A stretch of 64,000 bases of DNA from Teratosphaeria epicoccoides. Its lineage: Eukaryota > Ascomycota > Dothideomycetes > Mycosphaerellales > Teratosphaeriaceae. Location: assembly GCA_021401465.1 (NCBI GenBank), contig JADDMT010000014.1, positions 62,001 through 126,000 on the forward strand, written 5' to 3'. Positions 53,252 to 64,000 of the stretch are shown piece by piece. The translations under genes and the position numbers were made by a program. A model generated the notes under the pieces. The model saw nothing but the letters and a program-made list of their open reading frames with translations. It did not search any database and was not told where the DNA came from. Numbering within the stretch: position 1 is the stretch's first letter; each line of letters opens with the position of its first letter.

Positions 53252-53995
53252 CTAAGCCTTAGCATTGATGATATCGACAAACGCCGGCTTCAGACTGGCC
53301 CCACCAACCAAGAACCCATCGATGTCCTTCTCCTTCGCCAAGTCCCTACAATTCTTCTCGCTCACCGACCCCCCATAAATAACCCTTGTCTTCTCCTCCG
53401 CCTCCTTGCCCAGCTCCTTTCCCAACCACGAGCGAATAGCCGCATGCACCTCCTGCGCCTGCTCCGTAGTTGCAACCTTACCCGTCCCAATCGCCCATAC
53501 CGGCTCATATGCAACAACAATCTTGCTCCAATCCTTGACCTGCTTCGCCACAGCGCTGAGCTGCGTCGTCACAACATCAATCGTCTTATTCGCCTCCCTC
53601 TGCTCCAGCGTCTCACCACAGCAGAGGATGACGCCGATACCGCCATCAATCGCCGTTTTCGTCTTGCTCGCGACGAAGGCGTCGGACTCCTGCAGGATGA
53701 CTCTGCGCTCAGAGTGGCCCAGGAGGGTCCAGGTGATGTTGCTGTCCTTCAATTGGCTGACGGAGATCTCGCCGGTGAAGGCGCCGTTGGGCTTGTCGAA
53801 AACATTTTGGGCTGCGACTTCGATGCCCGGGCGGAGGTGCTCGCGGGTGAGGAGGAGGTAGAGGGCGGGAGGAGCGATAACGATCTCGGTGTTGGAGTCG
53901 ACTTTGGCGTCGTTGAGGTGCTTGACGATGGACTTGATGGAGTCGATGGTGCCGTTCATCTTAAAGTTGCCGCCGACGAAGAATTGGCGGGCCAT
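53252..53995 (-). CDS. TPI1: Triosephosphate isomerase
   Basis: Intronless, 247 aa, full family length. It interconverts dihydroxyacetone phosphate and glyceraldehyde 3-phosphate in cytosolic glycolysis. All catalytic elements are present: GNFKMNG (Asn and Lys in the active site, residues 10-15), LLGHSERR with the electrophilic His near 95, AYEPVWAIGTGKVA with the catalytic Glu near 165 leading into flexible loop 6, and the phosphate-binding YGGSVSEKN and FLVGGASL segments. The ATG at 53995 starts MARQFFVGGNFK, as in other fungi. Many fungal homologues carry several introns; none is needed here. Confidence 0.97.
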   Translation of the reverse strand: MARQFFVGGNFKMNGTIDSIKSIVKHLNDAKVDSNTEIVIAPPALYLLLTREHLRPGIEVAAQNVFDKPNGAFTGEISVSQLKDSNITWTLLGHSERRVILQESDAFVASKTKTAIDGGIGVILCCGETLEQREANKTIDVVTTQLSAVAKQVKDWSKIVVAYEPVWAIGTGKVATTEQAQEVHAAIRSWLGKELGKEAEEKTRVIYGGSVSEKNCRDLAKEKDIDGFLVGGASLKPAFVDIINAKA

Positions 53996-54820
53996 GGTTG
54001 CGGGTTTGATTGTGTTGTGTGGAAGTACGAGCGTGATGGGCAGCTCTCGATTGGGTGCCGGTAGTCAATGGTGTTTTGATGGTTGTGGTGCGTGATATGA
54101 GAAATCTTTCGAACTCGACAAAGCTCGGACTTGGAGGGGCAGTTTGCAGGGCGGGGCAGATCGTACCTGGGGTGCACCGGATTTGTTCCGTTGAAAATGA
54201 TCTGGGTGACTGAAGAATTGGAGAGAGAAGGAATGAGGCCACAAAGAGAATTGTCATTCATGTGTGCAATGTTACAGCGTCCATCCAGCGTCAAGCATGC
54301 GGTCACAGCTTAGAGCCTGCCTCCGTTTTCTTCCGAGACTCGTCCCAAGCAGAGCACGCACTGACGATCGGCTTCCCGTTTTCATGCTTCGCAGGCTCCC
54401 CACCGTCCTCGCTACTCAGACAATGCAGGCCGCCTGTCGTCTGCAGTAGGCCTCCAGAGCCAGCTGATCGCCTTCAACGGCCCTTACCCAAGCCTTCGCA
54501 ATAACACACTGACGAAGAGGAGCAAATCAGGAAAAGGGACGGAGCCTCTCGTGGTTTCCACTTGTCCTCCGGTACCGCTTGTCGTCCACGCCGGGTTTGC
54601 GAGCCAGACCTTACCCTTTTGAAGAGGTAGTCCGACTCACCGTTGATGATGCAGCTCTTTCTCCAGCCAGATCTCTTGCGTGGCACCAATGGTCGTCGCT
54701 GTGGACTCCCTGCTGGCGTGAGGTGGAGCTACTCGTGTCAGTTCTATACTTACCTCTGGGACATCTGGTTGTTAGTGGGGTGTCTTACCATACCTGTGCA
54801 TCGATTACGCTCGGCGTTGA
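53996..54820. other. Intergenic region
   Basis: 825 bp between TPI1 and the 3' end of the U1-70K gene, holding the TPI1 promoter. No gene seen. Confidence 0.45.
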
Positions 54821-56002
54821 TCAGTAGCGTCTTCGAGACCTCGACTCGTCATACCCACCTCCACCCTCGTACGGTCGCTTCTGCCCTGCGCCGCTATACC
54901 CACTTTCCCGATCGCCGTAGCGGTTTCCACCCCTCGGCGGCAGCGGCTCAAGGTTTGCGTTACCGCTACCTCCTCGGCGATCCTCGTACCCGCCCCCGCC
55001 GCCTCGGTAATTCCCACCGCCGCTGTTGTACCCTCCTCTCGGACCCGCCGGCGCTCCATTCGGCCCGCCATACCCAATGCCCCCTCTTCCTCCGTACCCA
55101 CCTCCACCGCCATATCCGCCTCTTCCTCCGCCGTCGTAGCCACCCCTGAACCCACCTCCTCGCCCACCACGGAAGCCGCCACGGTCGCCGAACCCTCCAC
55201 GGAAGCCTCCACCACGACCTGCGAAGCCGGGAGGACCACCGAAGGATGGTCGCACGGCTTTTGTGTAATGTCTGCCGCCGAGTCCTCCGCCGAAGCGTCG
55301 TGGCTTCCATCCGGTGACAGTCCGGCCTCGCTCAACATCGACGAGGACTTTTCGGCCGCGAATGACGAGGTGGTCGGTCTCTTTATAGGCAGCTATGACT
55401 TGTCAGTATGACATCATCCAGACTGTCCACGAGTAAAGCGTACCCTTCATGTCGCGCTCGTTCTCGAATACCACAAATGCGTAGCCTCTGCTCTTGTTCT
55501 TCCAGTCTTTTGGACGGGTTGTATGCGTGATGTCCTTTGGCTTCTTCTCCTCCTCCTCTTCTTGGCCCTCCTCCTTGACACCACCCGGGTGATGGACGAT
55601 GATACGAATTCGTTGAAGGGGTCCGAATCGGCTAAATTCCCTTTCCAAATCCTTCACGTCAGTTTCATAGTGCAGACGCGATACGAACAGCGTCCTGTAC
55701 GGGTCACCACGGATATTTGGGTCTTCTCGCGGCTTGTATAGCTGCGCGACGCCTTTCTCGCTTGTGATGAACTTTTGCTTGGCCTGCTTCTCGCGTCGCT
55801 CCCTATCCTTCTTCTCCAGCCATGACTCTGTCGGATGGTAGGGAACTGGCTCTTCTTGGCGCAATTGGGAGAGGTACTGCGCGACACCAGAAGGATTGGC
55901 GGTTTTGCGATCTTCCGGCGCGTGGTCGTTTGGCGGCATATATCGCAAAGGCGGGCGCGGCGCGAAAAGCGCAAGAAGGTTTGGTGGGAGCTTGTCAGTC
56001 AT
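54821..56002 (-). CDS. SNP1: U1 snRNP 70 kDa protein
   Basis: Two exons, 56002..55444 and 55392..54821 (51-nt intron), giving 376 aa. The N-terminal U1-70K segment (KLPPNLLALFAPRPPLRYMPP) and the basic helix (EKKDRERREKQAKQKF) come first. The RRM follows, with RNP2 LFVSRL at about 105 and RNP1 RGYAFVVF at about 172, then the conserved tail of the domain (AYKETDHLVIRGRKVLVDVERGRTV), completed only after splicing. The C-terminus is a long RGG/GGY-rich low-complexity tail ending in RSRRRY. In the family the protein binds stem-loop I of U1 snRNA and acts in 5' splice-site recognition. A 30-residue Glu/Lys-rich insertion sits between RNP2 and RNP1 (about 140-170). It is divergent from the mL43 gene. 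Confidence 0.94.
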
Positions 56003-56405
56003 GGCGGCGGAGAATGATGCGACGACAAGAATAGGGCCGGGCGGCTCGTGGTGATGGAAGCTGGCCTAGGGGCGCATCAGAAGAGCACGTGAAAGACGCG
56101 AGCAAAGAAGTCGATGGCTGTGCAGTCCGGGTGGGGTCAGCATGTATTGCACAAGGGGTGACAGTGGTGTGAGAGTGATGTAGGAGTCCGGTCCGTTCCA
56201 GTCCAGTGCAGTCCAGTACTGCGATCGAGATAAAGGCGTGAATTTGATGGAGGAAGTGATGTTTGCGCGGAAAGGAGTTGCGCGTGCAGCTCGAGTCCGG
56301 CCCAAATGATGAACAAAATTGACCAGATTACCCGGCTGCTCCCGTCAGCATTCACATTCCCCCATCCAGAACAACCCACTTGCGAAGAGCACGTAGCATG
56401 TCAAG

Positions 56406-56927
56406 ATGACGGTGTCGGCCCTGCGGACGGTCGCAAAGGCTCAGGTAGAATAATGCGATCCACATACAGTATTCTTCCTGCTGACGCGCCTTCAATAGAA
56501 TGGCGTTGGAGCCTTTATCCTCCAATGCAAACGCCTCGACTTTCACTACTGCGACTGGGCAGGCAGCAGTAGGGGCATGAAGTATGCGATAGCGCTCTCG
56601 CAGCACGAAAGGCCCACCGCTAAAAATGTCTCCAGCGCCTTCCTCAAATCCACTCTGCCAGCCTTCGCCAAACAGAATCCCGAAATCGAAATCTGCATCT
56701 CCCCGCGCCCAGCCAAACATCCGGTGATCAAGGGATCATACATCAATGGCAGAGAAAAGGCAGTGTGTGTTCGGAACATGACGCCGAACGAGATTTTGGC
56801 AAAGGCGGAGCTGTTGAAGGCGGCAAGTGGGGAGAAGCTGAGGAGGGAGAGGAAGCCGGTGAAGAGCCTGAACGAGAGTGTGAGAGGCGTGTGGAGTCCA
56901 TACCATGGATTTGAGCATAAGATCTAG
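56406..56927 (+). CDS. MRPL51: Mitochondrial large-subunit ribosomal protein mL43
   Basis: Three exons, 56406..56444, 56499..56581 and 56636..56927 (two 54-nt introns), give 137 aa. The joined protein begins TVSALRTVAKAQ, continues with the family signature NGVGAFILQCKRLDFHYCDW and GSSRGMN, and then carries the thioredoxin-like L51/S25/CI-B8 domain (FLKSTLPAFAKQNPEIEI, SPRPAKHPVIKGSYINGREK, KAELLKAASGEKL, SLNESVRGVWSP). It is a structural protein of the mitochondrial large ribosomal subunit. The open frame alone starts within intron 2 and would miss the first 41 residues. About 400 bp separate it from the divergent U1-70K gene. Confidence 0.93.
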
Positions 56928-57257
56928 GTCGTGGTTGTCCTGGCGATAGTCAAGTGTAGGATACGGGTGGAACGGGTGGGATGCTTTGACGACTTAGCGA
57001 TGCATTTGGGCGGCGTTATCACCAGCGAGATCTGTATATGAGCCTGTCCGTTTCACCTACCGCGGCTGCTTCACATGTACATCAGTTGGCGGAGAGATGA
57101 CTGAATATCACGTGCACAAGGTGTGATTGGGGCAGGCCCGAGCTTTCGCGTCGCTCTACTGGTATGATATTCTGGTGAGCTTGTTGACCTCCAACCACGA
57201 GCACCTCTACTCACGATTTCCGACCATCAGACACGTCTATCCACTCAAGTCGTCGCG

Positions 57258-57660
57258 ATGGACACGTCACCTGTCGCGTTACTTGCGGCCGAACTGCGCC
57301 ATCAGGTCTAGGAGCTGGTCGTGACGCAACCGGAGCCTATCCGAACCTTCATCACGCGTGCGGCGTAGAGCACGGCACAGCCTGCTGCGCGTCGGAACCA
57401 AGGTCGCTCGCTTTGATCCTGTCGTTCACAGCTGCGCTTAGATTCGTCAGGAGGCCAGATCGCTCTTTCTTCAGCATCAAGGCGTTCCTCGTCGACTTCC
57501 CCACGCGGGCCTTCACTGTATAACCTTCGCCGATCGACCCTGCCTATGCGCTCCGCACTTGTGCAGCGTTTCTTAAAAAATCTCTGATACGGAAGCGCTT
57601 CGCCTCGTCACTGTCGCACTCGGCGACATCGCATTGCTCGCGAGCAGTTCACCTACCATT
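57258..57660 (+). pseudogene. Decayed LPxELR-type (F-box/2EXR-like) gene fragment
   Basis: From the ATG at 57258 the frame reads SPVALLAAELRHQV, meets a TAG at 57309-57311 where the family usually has Tyr, and continues ELVVTQPEPIRTFITRAA to a second TAG. Further pieces such as GLHCITFADRPCLCAP and LRLVTVALGDIALL lie in other frames downstream. The opening matches the many fungal proteins that begin LPAELRNxIYELV. At least two stops and two frameshifts rule out a product. Confidence 0.45.
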
Positions 57661-59195
57661 TCGACATCGCCAACGATCGTGGGTCACTGTCAACACTTGT
57701 CATGTTTCCAGCTGGACATCCACAAGCACGTGTGACCATACGGACAGTGCTCTATTCTCCTTGTCCCCTTGGAGGTATGTACATTGCATTAAGCAGCTGG
57801 GAATCAAGGCCGACGTTGCAGAACCAGACTCGGGCATGAGGATGACCATTGCTTTGGCGTGAATGGAGCCACCGAGAGAGGCTTGGTAGTTGTGTGGTTG
57901 TCAGAGTGCTTCTTCATATGGAGTTAGCGACTGTGTGCGCTGGCGTGAGATGAGCCGATTGGCGAGGGTTCTGTGGTGTCAACGGCGCGGCCCAATGGCG
58001 AAAAGCGACACTTCTACATGCAAAACTTTTCGAGCGACCACGCGGCATCTTGGCTGAAGCGGAGGTACAGAGTGACATGCTGAATATAGATAAATGCAAG
58101 GCGGCTGCATGTCGCTCCTGAGAGCCATGGCAACCTTTCTGTAAAGCCCTCAAGGGCGTACATGGCATGGGTGTGTACCGAGATGTACGGAGACTTGACC
58201 AATCCGGTTGATGAAATTAATGCCATGGTTTCCCCTTCCAGATTAGTCCAGGCTCGCATTAGCATTCACATCTATCTTGTGTGTCCATCACATCACAACC
58301 ACATTGACTTTGTGTTATGGAGCTGAAGCATCCAGACGTCCATGTCCTGAGTAACAAGTTCAAATTCACATGGGCTGCTACTCCACGTTCGAACTTCACG
58401 GAGCAGCTATTCCTAGCTTTTGGAGATTGTCCGGATGGCCACGCACACCTTCGAAGGTGGATCTATCATCTCGGTGCCCGAGTGCCTTATCGGATATGCC
58501 TACCGTCATTTGCTGTCCTGATCTAACGAGGGGCCCGCGAGTCGCGTCCTGTCGGCGAGATTCAGTCCGATCCTGCCTTGCAGCTATCCTTCAGCCATGC
58601 CGTTTCAGCCGTGGGATGGACATCAGACACTGCCGTGGGGATGTACTCGGCATGGTGAGAAAGGCTTCTATGTATCGCATGGGATGGCGAATCAGGTTTC
58701 GACTCGTCATATGACTTCTTGCAAACGCAGGACCTTCGTAAGCCTGGATCTATTCTCTTCTTGTACAGCCCAAGAGAAAGATATGGGCTAAGAGCACCAT
58801 GGCGAACGACTGGTCTGAATGGTCAAGGTGTTGAAGCGTCGCTGCTGCTCAGATCACAGCACCCACGTCAAAATTGAAGAGAACCCGGCAGACCGACATG
58901 ACAGCGCGACTTTGTGAGCACTTACGACTGACACAGCCACGTGTCTGTTTGAGGAAGTGCCGAGGGTGAAAAACTGCGAGCCAAAGGGACACGCCATCCT
59001 GGCATGCTCCTGTTGCACTGTGTTTATCGTATGGCTCTTGCTACAACTCTGACATAGGGTTGCAGGTACCATTGGGCGGTCGGTTCTTGTTGATCTTGGC
59101 GGACTGGGAATAGGAACAATTCGGACAACCACGCCAACGACGGCGTGTGACGCATCTACGTTGCACCACTCTGGAGATTTACAGACAAGTCCGAC
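57661..59195. other. Gene-poor region
   Basis: 1.5 kb with short chance frames only. The last few hundred bases presumably include the promoter of the glycosyltransferase gene. Confidence 0.45.
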
Positions 59196-60323
59196 ATGCT
59201 GGCTGTGAGACGGATTAAACGCATGATACCGCTGGCTGCTTGCCTTTTCGTGCTTAGAACATTGGTTTTGTTCCACTCGTCACTGTACCAAACCGTCTGG
59301 CTGCAATATGGTTCTCGCCAAGAGACATTGAGGCACCGCCTTTCCACAGTCTTTCCGTACGATGTCAACAGAGAGTTACCGAAGCACATATGGCAGACCT
59401 GGAAGACAACGTCTTTGCACGAGGACTTTCCGCCGGAATTCCAGTATGCGACCTCATCATGGGCAGATCTGAACCCAGACTTCGTGCACGAGATTCTTGA
59501 CGACGATGGTGCGGCAGTCTTGATCTCACGTTTGTATGTGAGTGTGAAGGAAATACCTGAAGCCTTCAATGCGCTCCCAGAGCCCGTCCTGAAAGCAGAC
59601 TTCTTCCGCTACCTGGTACTCCTGGCTTGGGGCGGAGTTTACAGCGACATCGACACAACTGCACTGAAGCCGGTCGAAGAATGGTCATCTAGAGTAACGG
59701 GCACGTGGGGCCTGATAGTAGGCATTGAAGCTGATGCGGACAGGCCAGATTGGCGGGATTGGTTCGCGCGTAGATTGCAACTCTGCCAGTGGACTATCGC
59801 AAGTAAGCCTGGGCATCCAGCACTTGTCGATATCGTTGCATCGATCGCGGAGGAGACACTCCAGCGAAAGGCACAGCAGGAACTTGACAGTCATTCCATG
59901 AAGCCTGTCATGGAATTCACCGGGTAAGCCCTTTTCTGTGAGATATTGATACCTTTCGACCTTGCATATTGCCTCATATCCGCTCTACGCGCAAGTCAAG
60001 CTCTCAGGTGTACGATTTGCTAACAATACAAAGCCCAGGCATCTGGACCGACTCAGTGTTTCGACACTTCAATGCAGACACTTCAGCCTCCAATACGGAA
60101 GAAGTGACATGGGAACGCTTTACCAACCTCACACAGCCAATCAAGCAAAAGGACGTTATAGTCCTGCCAATCACAAGTTTCTCGCCCGGCGTGGGCGTTA
60201 TGGGTTCCAGAGGAGAGAACGATCCGCTGGCTTTTGTGAAACATTGGTTCAAAGGTAATCATAATGGATTTGATTGCCAAGTGATAGTATGTTGACAAGG
60301 ATTCAGGCAGTTGGAAAACATGA
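59196..60323 (+). CDS. Och1-like (GT32) glycosyltransferase
   Basis: Three exons, 59196..59923, 60034..60254 and 60307..60323 (introns 110 and 52 nt), give 321 aa. A short cytoplasmic tail and a single N-terminal membrane anchor (MIPLAACLFVLRTLVLFHS) indicate a type II Golgi protein. The GT32 core follows: LPKHIWQTWK, the acceptor-side VLKADFFRYLVLLAWGGVYSD with the DID metal/sugar-nucleotide motif near residue 150, LIVGIEADA, QWTIASKPGHP and, after intron 1, GPGIWTDSVFRHF. The last coding exon is only 17 nt and yields the family ending GSWK. Members transfer the first alpha-1,6-mannose of the N-glycan outer chain (Och1) or related mannoses; which activity applies here is unknown. Confidence 0.88.
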
Positions 60324-61867
60324 TGTCCTGGAACCATGATGGAGAGGGTCGGGAATGATAGCTTGCCGGAGTGCTCAGGACGACTCCATCTGTTCATGAT
60401 GGGTCTTTGACATATGCCTACTCAACAAGCTCCACTCGTCTAGCTGCGACCCAAAATCGAACCTGATGTGGAGCTGGAAGAGATCGGCAGCAGAGTTCAA
60501 GGTCCATGCAGCCTTGGCGGATCCCAAGGCGACCATGCTACGGCGCTGCAACCAATATGGTATCGATACCGTCCAAGAAAGCTTCTGACTGACGTGCACC
60601 ACGAGTCTCTTGTGACGGCTCCATCAACGGTGGAACTCTCCAAGCCGAAAGCTTCTGCCGACTCCGGTAAGCTGCATGAATGGCGAAAAGGACGATCTGC
60701 GTCAACTGGCGATGCCATGATTTCGAGTTTTGAGTTGCTGTTGGCTTTTCACCGATCTCATCAATTGCACATCAGGTCAATTGGTCGAAGTGGTCGATCA
60801 GCTGGTCTGGGTTGCGAGGTCGCGGTCAGTTCCACGAAATGTCGAGATGTCCTCAGCTAGTCACCTAACGAATGAAGCGGCGTCATCGCCCAGTCGACGA
60901 TCACTCGGCTGTCCCAAATGATCCGTTGGCTTTTGTTCACAATATCTCTGACATCGTCCAGGTAGCTGGGGCGTCGCGACCAATAGGCAGTCGCTGAATC
61001 AATCGCTGATCAAGCGGGTGGTCGCTTTGATGTGATGGATTCGTTGATGTTGCATCAGCGGCTGAAAAGCGCTACACGAATGCCGACAGTACTGAAATTG
61101 ACCACAGCTCAGGAGAAGCCATCGGTGGTAGTAGTAGCCAATCGACTCGTTCTCGCTTTACCTGGCTGCAATCCTGACGCTGGGTCCAAGGGATTTGCCT
61201 ATTAGTCCCCACCAAACAAGAGCTAACCCGAATTACCCTGCAGAGAAGCGTCGGCGACTTGCTACACGGTGCGGTCATGGCCAGATCCAACAGTCAGTGC
61301 CGGATCTGAGGATTCGACAAAACAGTCAGCGCTGTGGAACGCACTTTCCAGCCGTCGGATCACAGACGGACAGACCCTTACCCCCGCAGCATTCGAGGAC
61401 AGAATTGTTTCCCCAATGTTAGCTCCAAGAGCCTTGCTTTAGCGAATCCAAGAAACCCTCTCTCGTTGTCAAGCAGTCAGCCGCACAGTTACCTGGCTCA
61501 AGTAGGTGTTCCACAGCCGATGTCTCGCGGACTACGGTTGAAGTCTCGTAAACCCGTTTGGCGGTGCCTGTGGCGACACCGCTGGCGACCTGGGCCCCGT
61601 CGATCCTTCGGGCCTCCTCCTATCAAGCACTTTGGGGCTGCCCAAAAATCTTGAACCTCGAAATACTCAGAACATGGCATTGCAGATGCTTTTCTGCTGC
61701 ATCCTAGATGATGGCCGAGCCGCCTGAGCACGGCCTTGAAAACGTCGAGGCCACGAAACATGATGGTCAGAGATCGAGCTCGTCGTCTGGAGGCCGACTT
61801 CATGAGACCTGTCTGATCACTTAAGCCTCACAGATATGCGGAAGCGCTCATCGACATCAAGCAGTAA
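60324..61867. other. Gene-poor region before the histidine-kinase remnant
   Basis: 1.5 kb with many stops in all frames. It may include decayed 5' sequence of the adjacent kinase gene, but no recognisable segment was found. Confidence 0.45.
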
Positions 61868-63995
61868 GGTTCCGGTGTTTCAGCGTTATCATCGCGCAGC
61901 CTTGCACTGACAGCATATGCGCAACTGGTCGCGCTAAGATTGAACGGTCGACGTGCATTGATCTGTCTTTACGACAAACACAAGCAATACATTTTTGCCG
62001 AAGCAACGCGGACGTTGAATCTGCAGCAGGACGATGTTCACGAACCTGACGACTCACTATATTTCGGCTCGAACATCGTTGAGCGTCGAGATGTCTCCTT
62101 CAAAGCCACCCTGAGGCAGCACAAGAGGATCCTCGATAGCGAAGACGCCCAGGCATTTGTCGTCCAAGACCTGAGGCAAGATACCCGCTTCTGAGATCAT
62201 CCTTTGGTCGCTGCGGGACCGCGGGCTGCCTCCTATGCGGGTGTGCCATTGACCGCACCAAATGGCTTCGCTGTCGGAACGGTATCTCTGCTTGATGATA
62301 GACCGCGCTCTGAGGATTTGAGTGAGTTTGAAGCAAGGTTCATGCGTGATGTGGCGATTGCCATTGTTGGTCATCTTGGAATAGCTCGTACGGCCAAGGC
62401 CCACAAGCGCGGCATAGGGTGAGTCTGTTGAGCAGAATCGATCTCGAGTCCGGATTACTGATACTGCTTCACGTAGAATGGTCAAGGCTCTCTCGCGCTT
62501 CACAGAGGGCAGGGACTCCATTGAAGACGATGCTGGCTCGCCTTACTCTAGTACAGAGGCAAGACAAGTGTTTAACGCTGCCCAAACCGCCGGATTGGAA
62601 GCCTCTACTCGGGCAATGGCATTCAATGCGACGGGCAATGCGGAGTGTCTCGATGACGGGATTCAGGAACGGCTGGGTCTTGTGCAACGCGGTATCACAT
62701 GAGCTGCGGTTCCCGCTTCATTGCATATTGGGTGGCGTTGAGGTCAGCTTCGACAGCGCAGAATGTCAGACGTGTATTGACCTTCAGCTCTTTGCACATG
62801 AAGGTTCTGCAAGACAAGCCTGAGAAGGCAGTCCACGAAGATATATTGCAAATGATATCTGCTTCTGGGAAGTCACTCCTGGACATCATTGACCAGCTGC
62901 TTGACCACGCGACAGAGATAAAAGAGAAAAATAGCACGGAATCAAGAAAGTCCAGGAAAACAGACCTTGGAGCCAGTTCGTCATGCACACCGCGAGGCTC
63001 GACTCGAAAGACTGCTCATTCCACAAGCGATCTTGCCGAAGTCACTGAGGAAGCCACGGACGCGCTGTAAGCATATGTCGAGCGATCGTAGATTTCGGAG
63101 GCAGATTCTACTGCATTTAGAGGGCCTACCATCGTGCTTTGCCACTTGATCGCTGCTACAAGGCGTTATCAGCTGCGCCCTCGGCGAGCGCGCGATTGCA
63201 ACAAGCTGTAGTTGTGGCGCAGCCACTGGGTCCACGCAAATTAGTCCGGGCTTTGAGGAGCTGCTTTGAAGGTGGAACGACATCTCAAGCTCCCCGTGCA
63301 GACGAGAGCCGCAGGCGGGACAAAGACGGAGGCGTCGGCGCGGGCGTTGCAGCTGACAGTGGACCTGCCAGCGCATCGATGGTGACTCCTGATACCGAAG
63401 CACAACTGAGCTACATGACGGCAGCTCCTGTGCGGTCTCGTAGATCCTCAGAATCTTTTCAGACAAGATCTGGGAAACCTCAGCTCTTTGACAAGCATGT
63501 GCAAGATTCTGCCTCACCATTGCTGGAGGCGTGCGTCCTGCTCGTGGATGACACCCATCTGAACCTTGTGTTGTTTCAGGCCTTCATGCGCATACTAAGC
63601 CGACCATTCACTAGCGCAGTGAATGGTCTGGAGGCTGTAGAAGCGTACGTCCAGGCGCACGATCGGAAACAAGCGGAAACTGCAAGCGGAATTGACAGGC
63701 CTCCTGATACTATTTTGATGGATATTACAGTGCCAGTCGTAAGTCGAGGACCTGCCACTGCCCGTAATGATCGGTCGAGCTAGCCTTACGTCAGATGGAC
63801 GGATTAGAAGCAACACGACAGATTAGAACATACGAGCGACAGCACGGCACTGCGCCGGCGAAGATCATAGCAGTGACAGCGATGGGCACGCCGCAAGCCG
63901 AACAGGAGGCGTTTAGCAGTGGCATTGACTTGTTCTTGACGATACCAGTTCGTCTGAACAAGCTTACGGAGATGATGAATCATGATTTGGGCTAG
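61868..63995 (+). pseudogene. Broken fungal hybrid histidine kinase gene
   Basis: Pieces of one kinase lie in order. First is a GAF-type sensor segment (ALTAYAQLVALRLNGRRALI, FAEATRTLNLQQDD, then a TGA at 62192-62194, then YAGVPLTAPNGFAVGTVSLL). After a probable intron at about 62420-62476 comes MVKALSRFTEGRD. A frameshift leads to the HisKA phosphoacceptor box (AVSHELRFPLHCILGGVEV), and another to SASGKSLLDIIDQLLDHA. Then follow more stops, a REC linker (VVAQPLGPRKLVRALRSCFE) and a receiver domain (VLLVDDTHLNLVLF, ILMDITVPV), joined across a GTAAGT..CAG intron (63739-63794) to MDGLEATRQIR and AKIIAVTAMG. The ATP-binding HATPase_c domain expected between HisKA and REC is missing, and an upstream stop (TAA 61865-61867) cuts off the N-terminus. 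No functional kinase can be made. Confidence 0.75.
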
Positions 63996-64000
63996 GAAGG

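Noticed and set aside
1..64000. CRISPR arrays, rRNA, tRNA and telomere repeats
   Set aside because: No regularly spaced repeats, rRNA cores, cloverleaf-consistent sequence or TTAGGG arrays were found by eye; small tRNA genes with introns could still be missed.

Overview
The window is nuclear DNA of a filamentous ascomycete (Pezizomycotina). Most introns are 50-60 nt with GT..AG ends. The gene content (class II fructose-bisphosphate aldolase, Whi5/Nrm1-type repressor, secreted NTF2-like protein, F-box-type fragments beginning LLxLPxELR, fungal hybrid histidine kinase) suggests Dothideomycetes, perhaps the Capnodiales/Mycosphaerellales. That placement is an inference from protein style, not from a search. 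Exon borders were worked out by hand from reading frame, GT/AG ends and family alignment, without transcript data.

Layout. 0-8.3 kb: a four-helix membrane protein (-), a Whi5/Nrm1-like G1/S repressor (+), a secreted FAD oxidase (+), a broken F-box-like gene (+) and the branchpoint-binding protein BBP/SF1 (-). 9.4-18.7 kb: a large TPR-like protein (+), a RING protein with SUMO-interacting motifs (-), the splicing ligase Prp19 (-) and fructose-bisphosphate aldolase (+). 18.7-23.9 kb: a long gap, a dead GDSL lipase (+) and a five-exon LURP/tubby-like protein (+). 24-38.6 kb is gene-dense: an acidic protein (-), a Pub1/TIA-1-like RNA-binding protein (+), a Hos4-like ankyrin protein (+), a six-knuckle zinc protein (+), a PLP-dependent serine/threonine-type lyase or racemase (-), a mitochondrial PPR-like protein (-) and LSm3 (+). 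39-52.6 kb: an SR-dipeptide protein (-), a 3.4 kb gene-poor stretch, a 318 bp inverted-repeat element, a GH76 protein (-), Atg16 (+), a secreted NTF2-like protein (-), a second small inverted-repeat element, a small secreted protein (+) and a hypothetical (-). 53-64 kb: triosephosphate isomerase (-), U1-70K (-), mitochondrial ribosomal protein mL43 (+), a decayed ELR-type fragment (+), an Och1-like glycosyltransferase (+) and the wreck of a hybrid histidine kinase (+).

How the genes relate. Four conserved pre-mRNA splicing genes (BBP, Prp19, LSm3, U1-70K) and two glycolytic genes lie among unrelated housekeeping genes. No biosynthetic cluster, CRISPR array, rRNA or convincing tRNA was seen. 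At least four genes are visibly dead. The main unannotated structures are two short non-autonomous inverted-repeat elements. I do not see a convincing undescribed multi-gene system.
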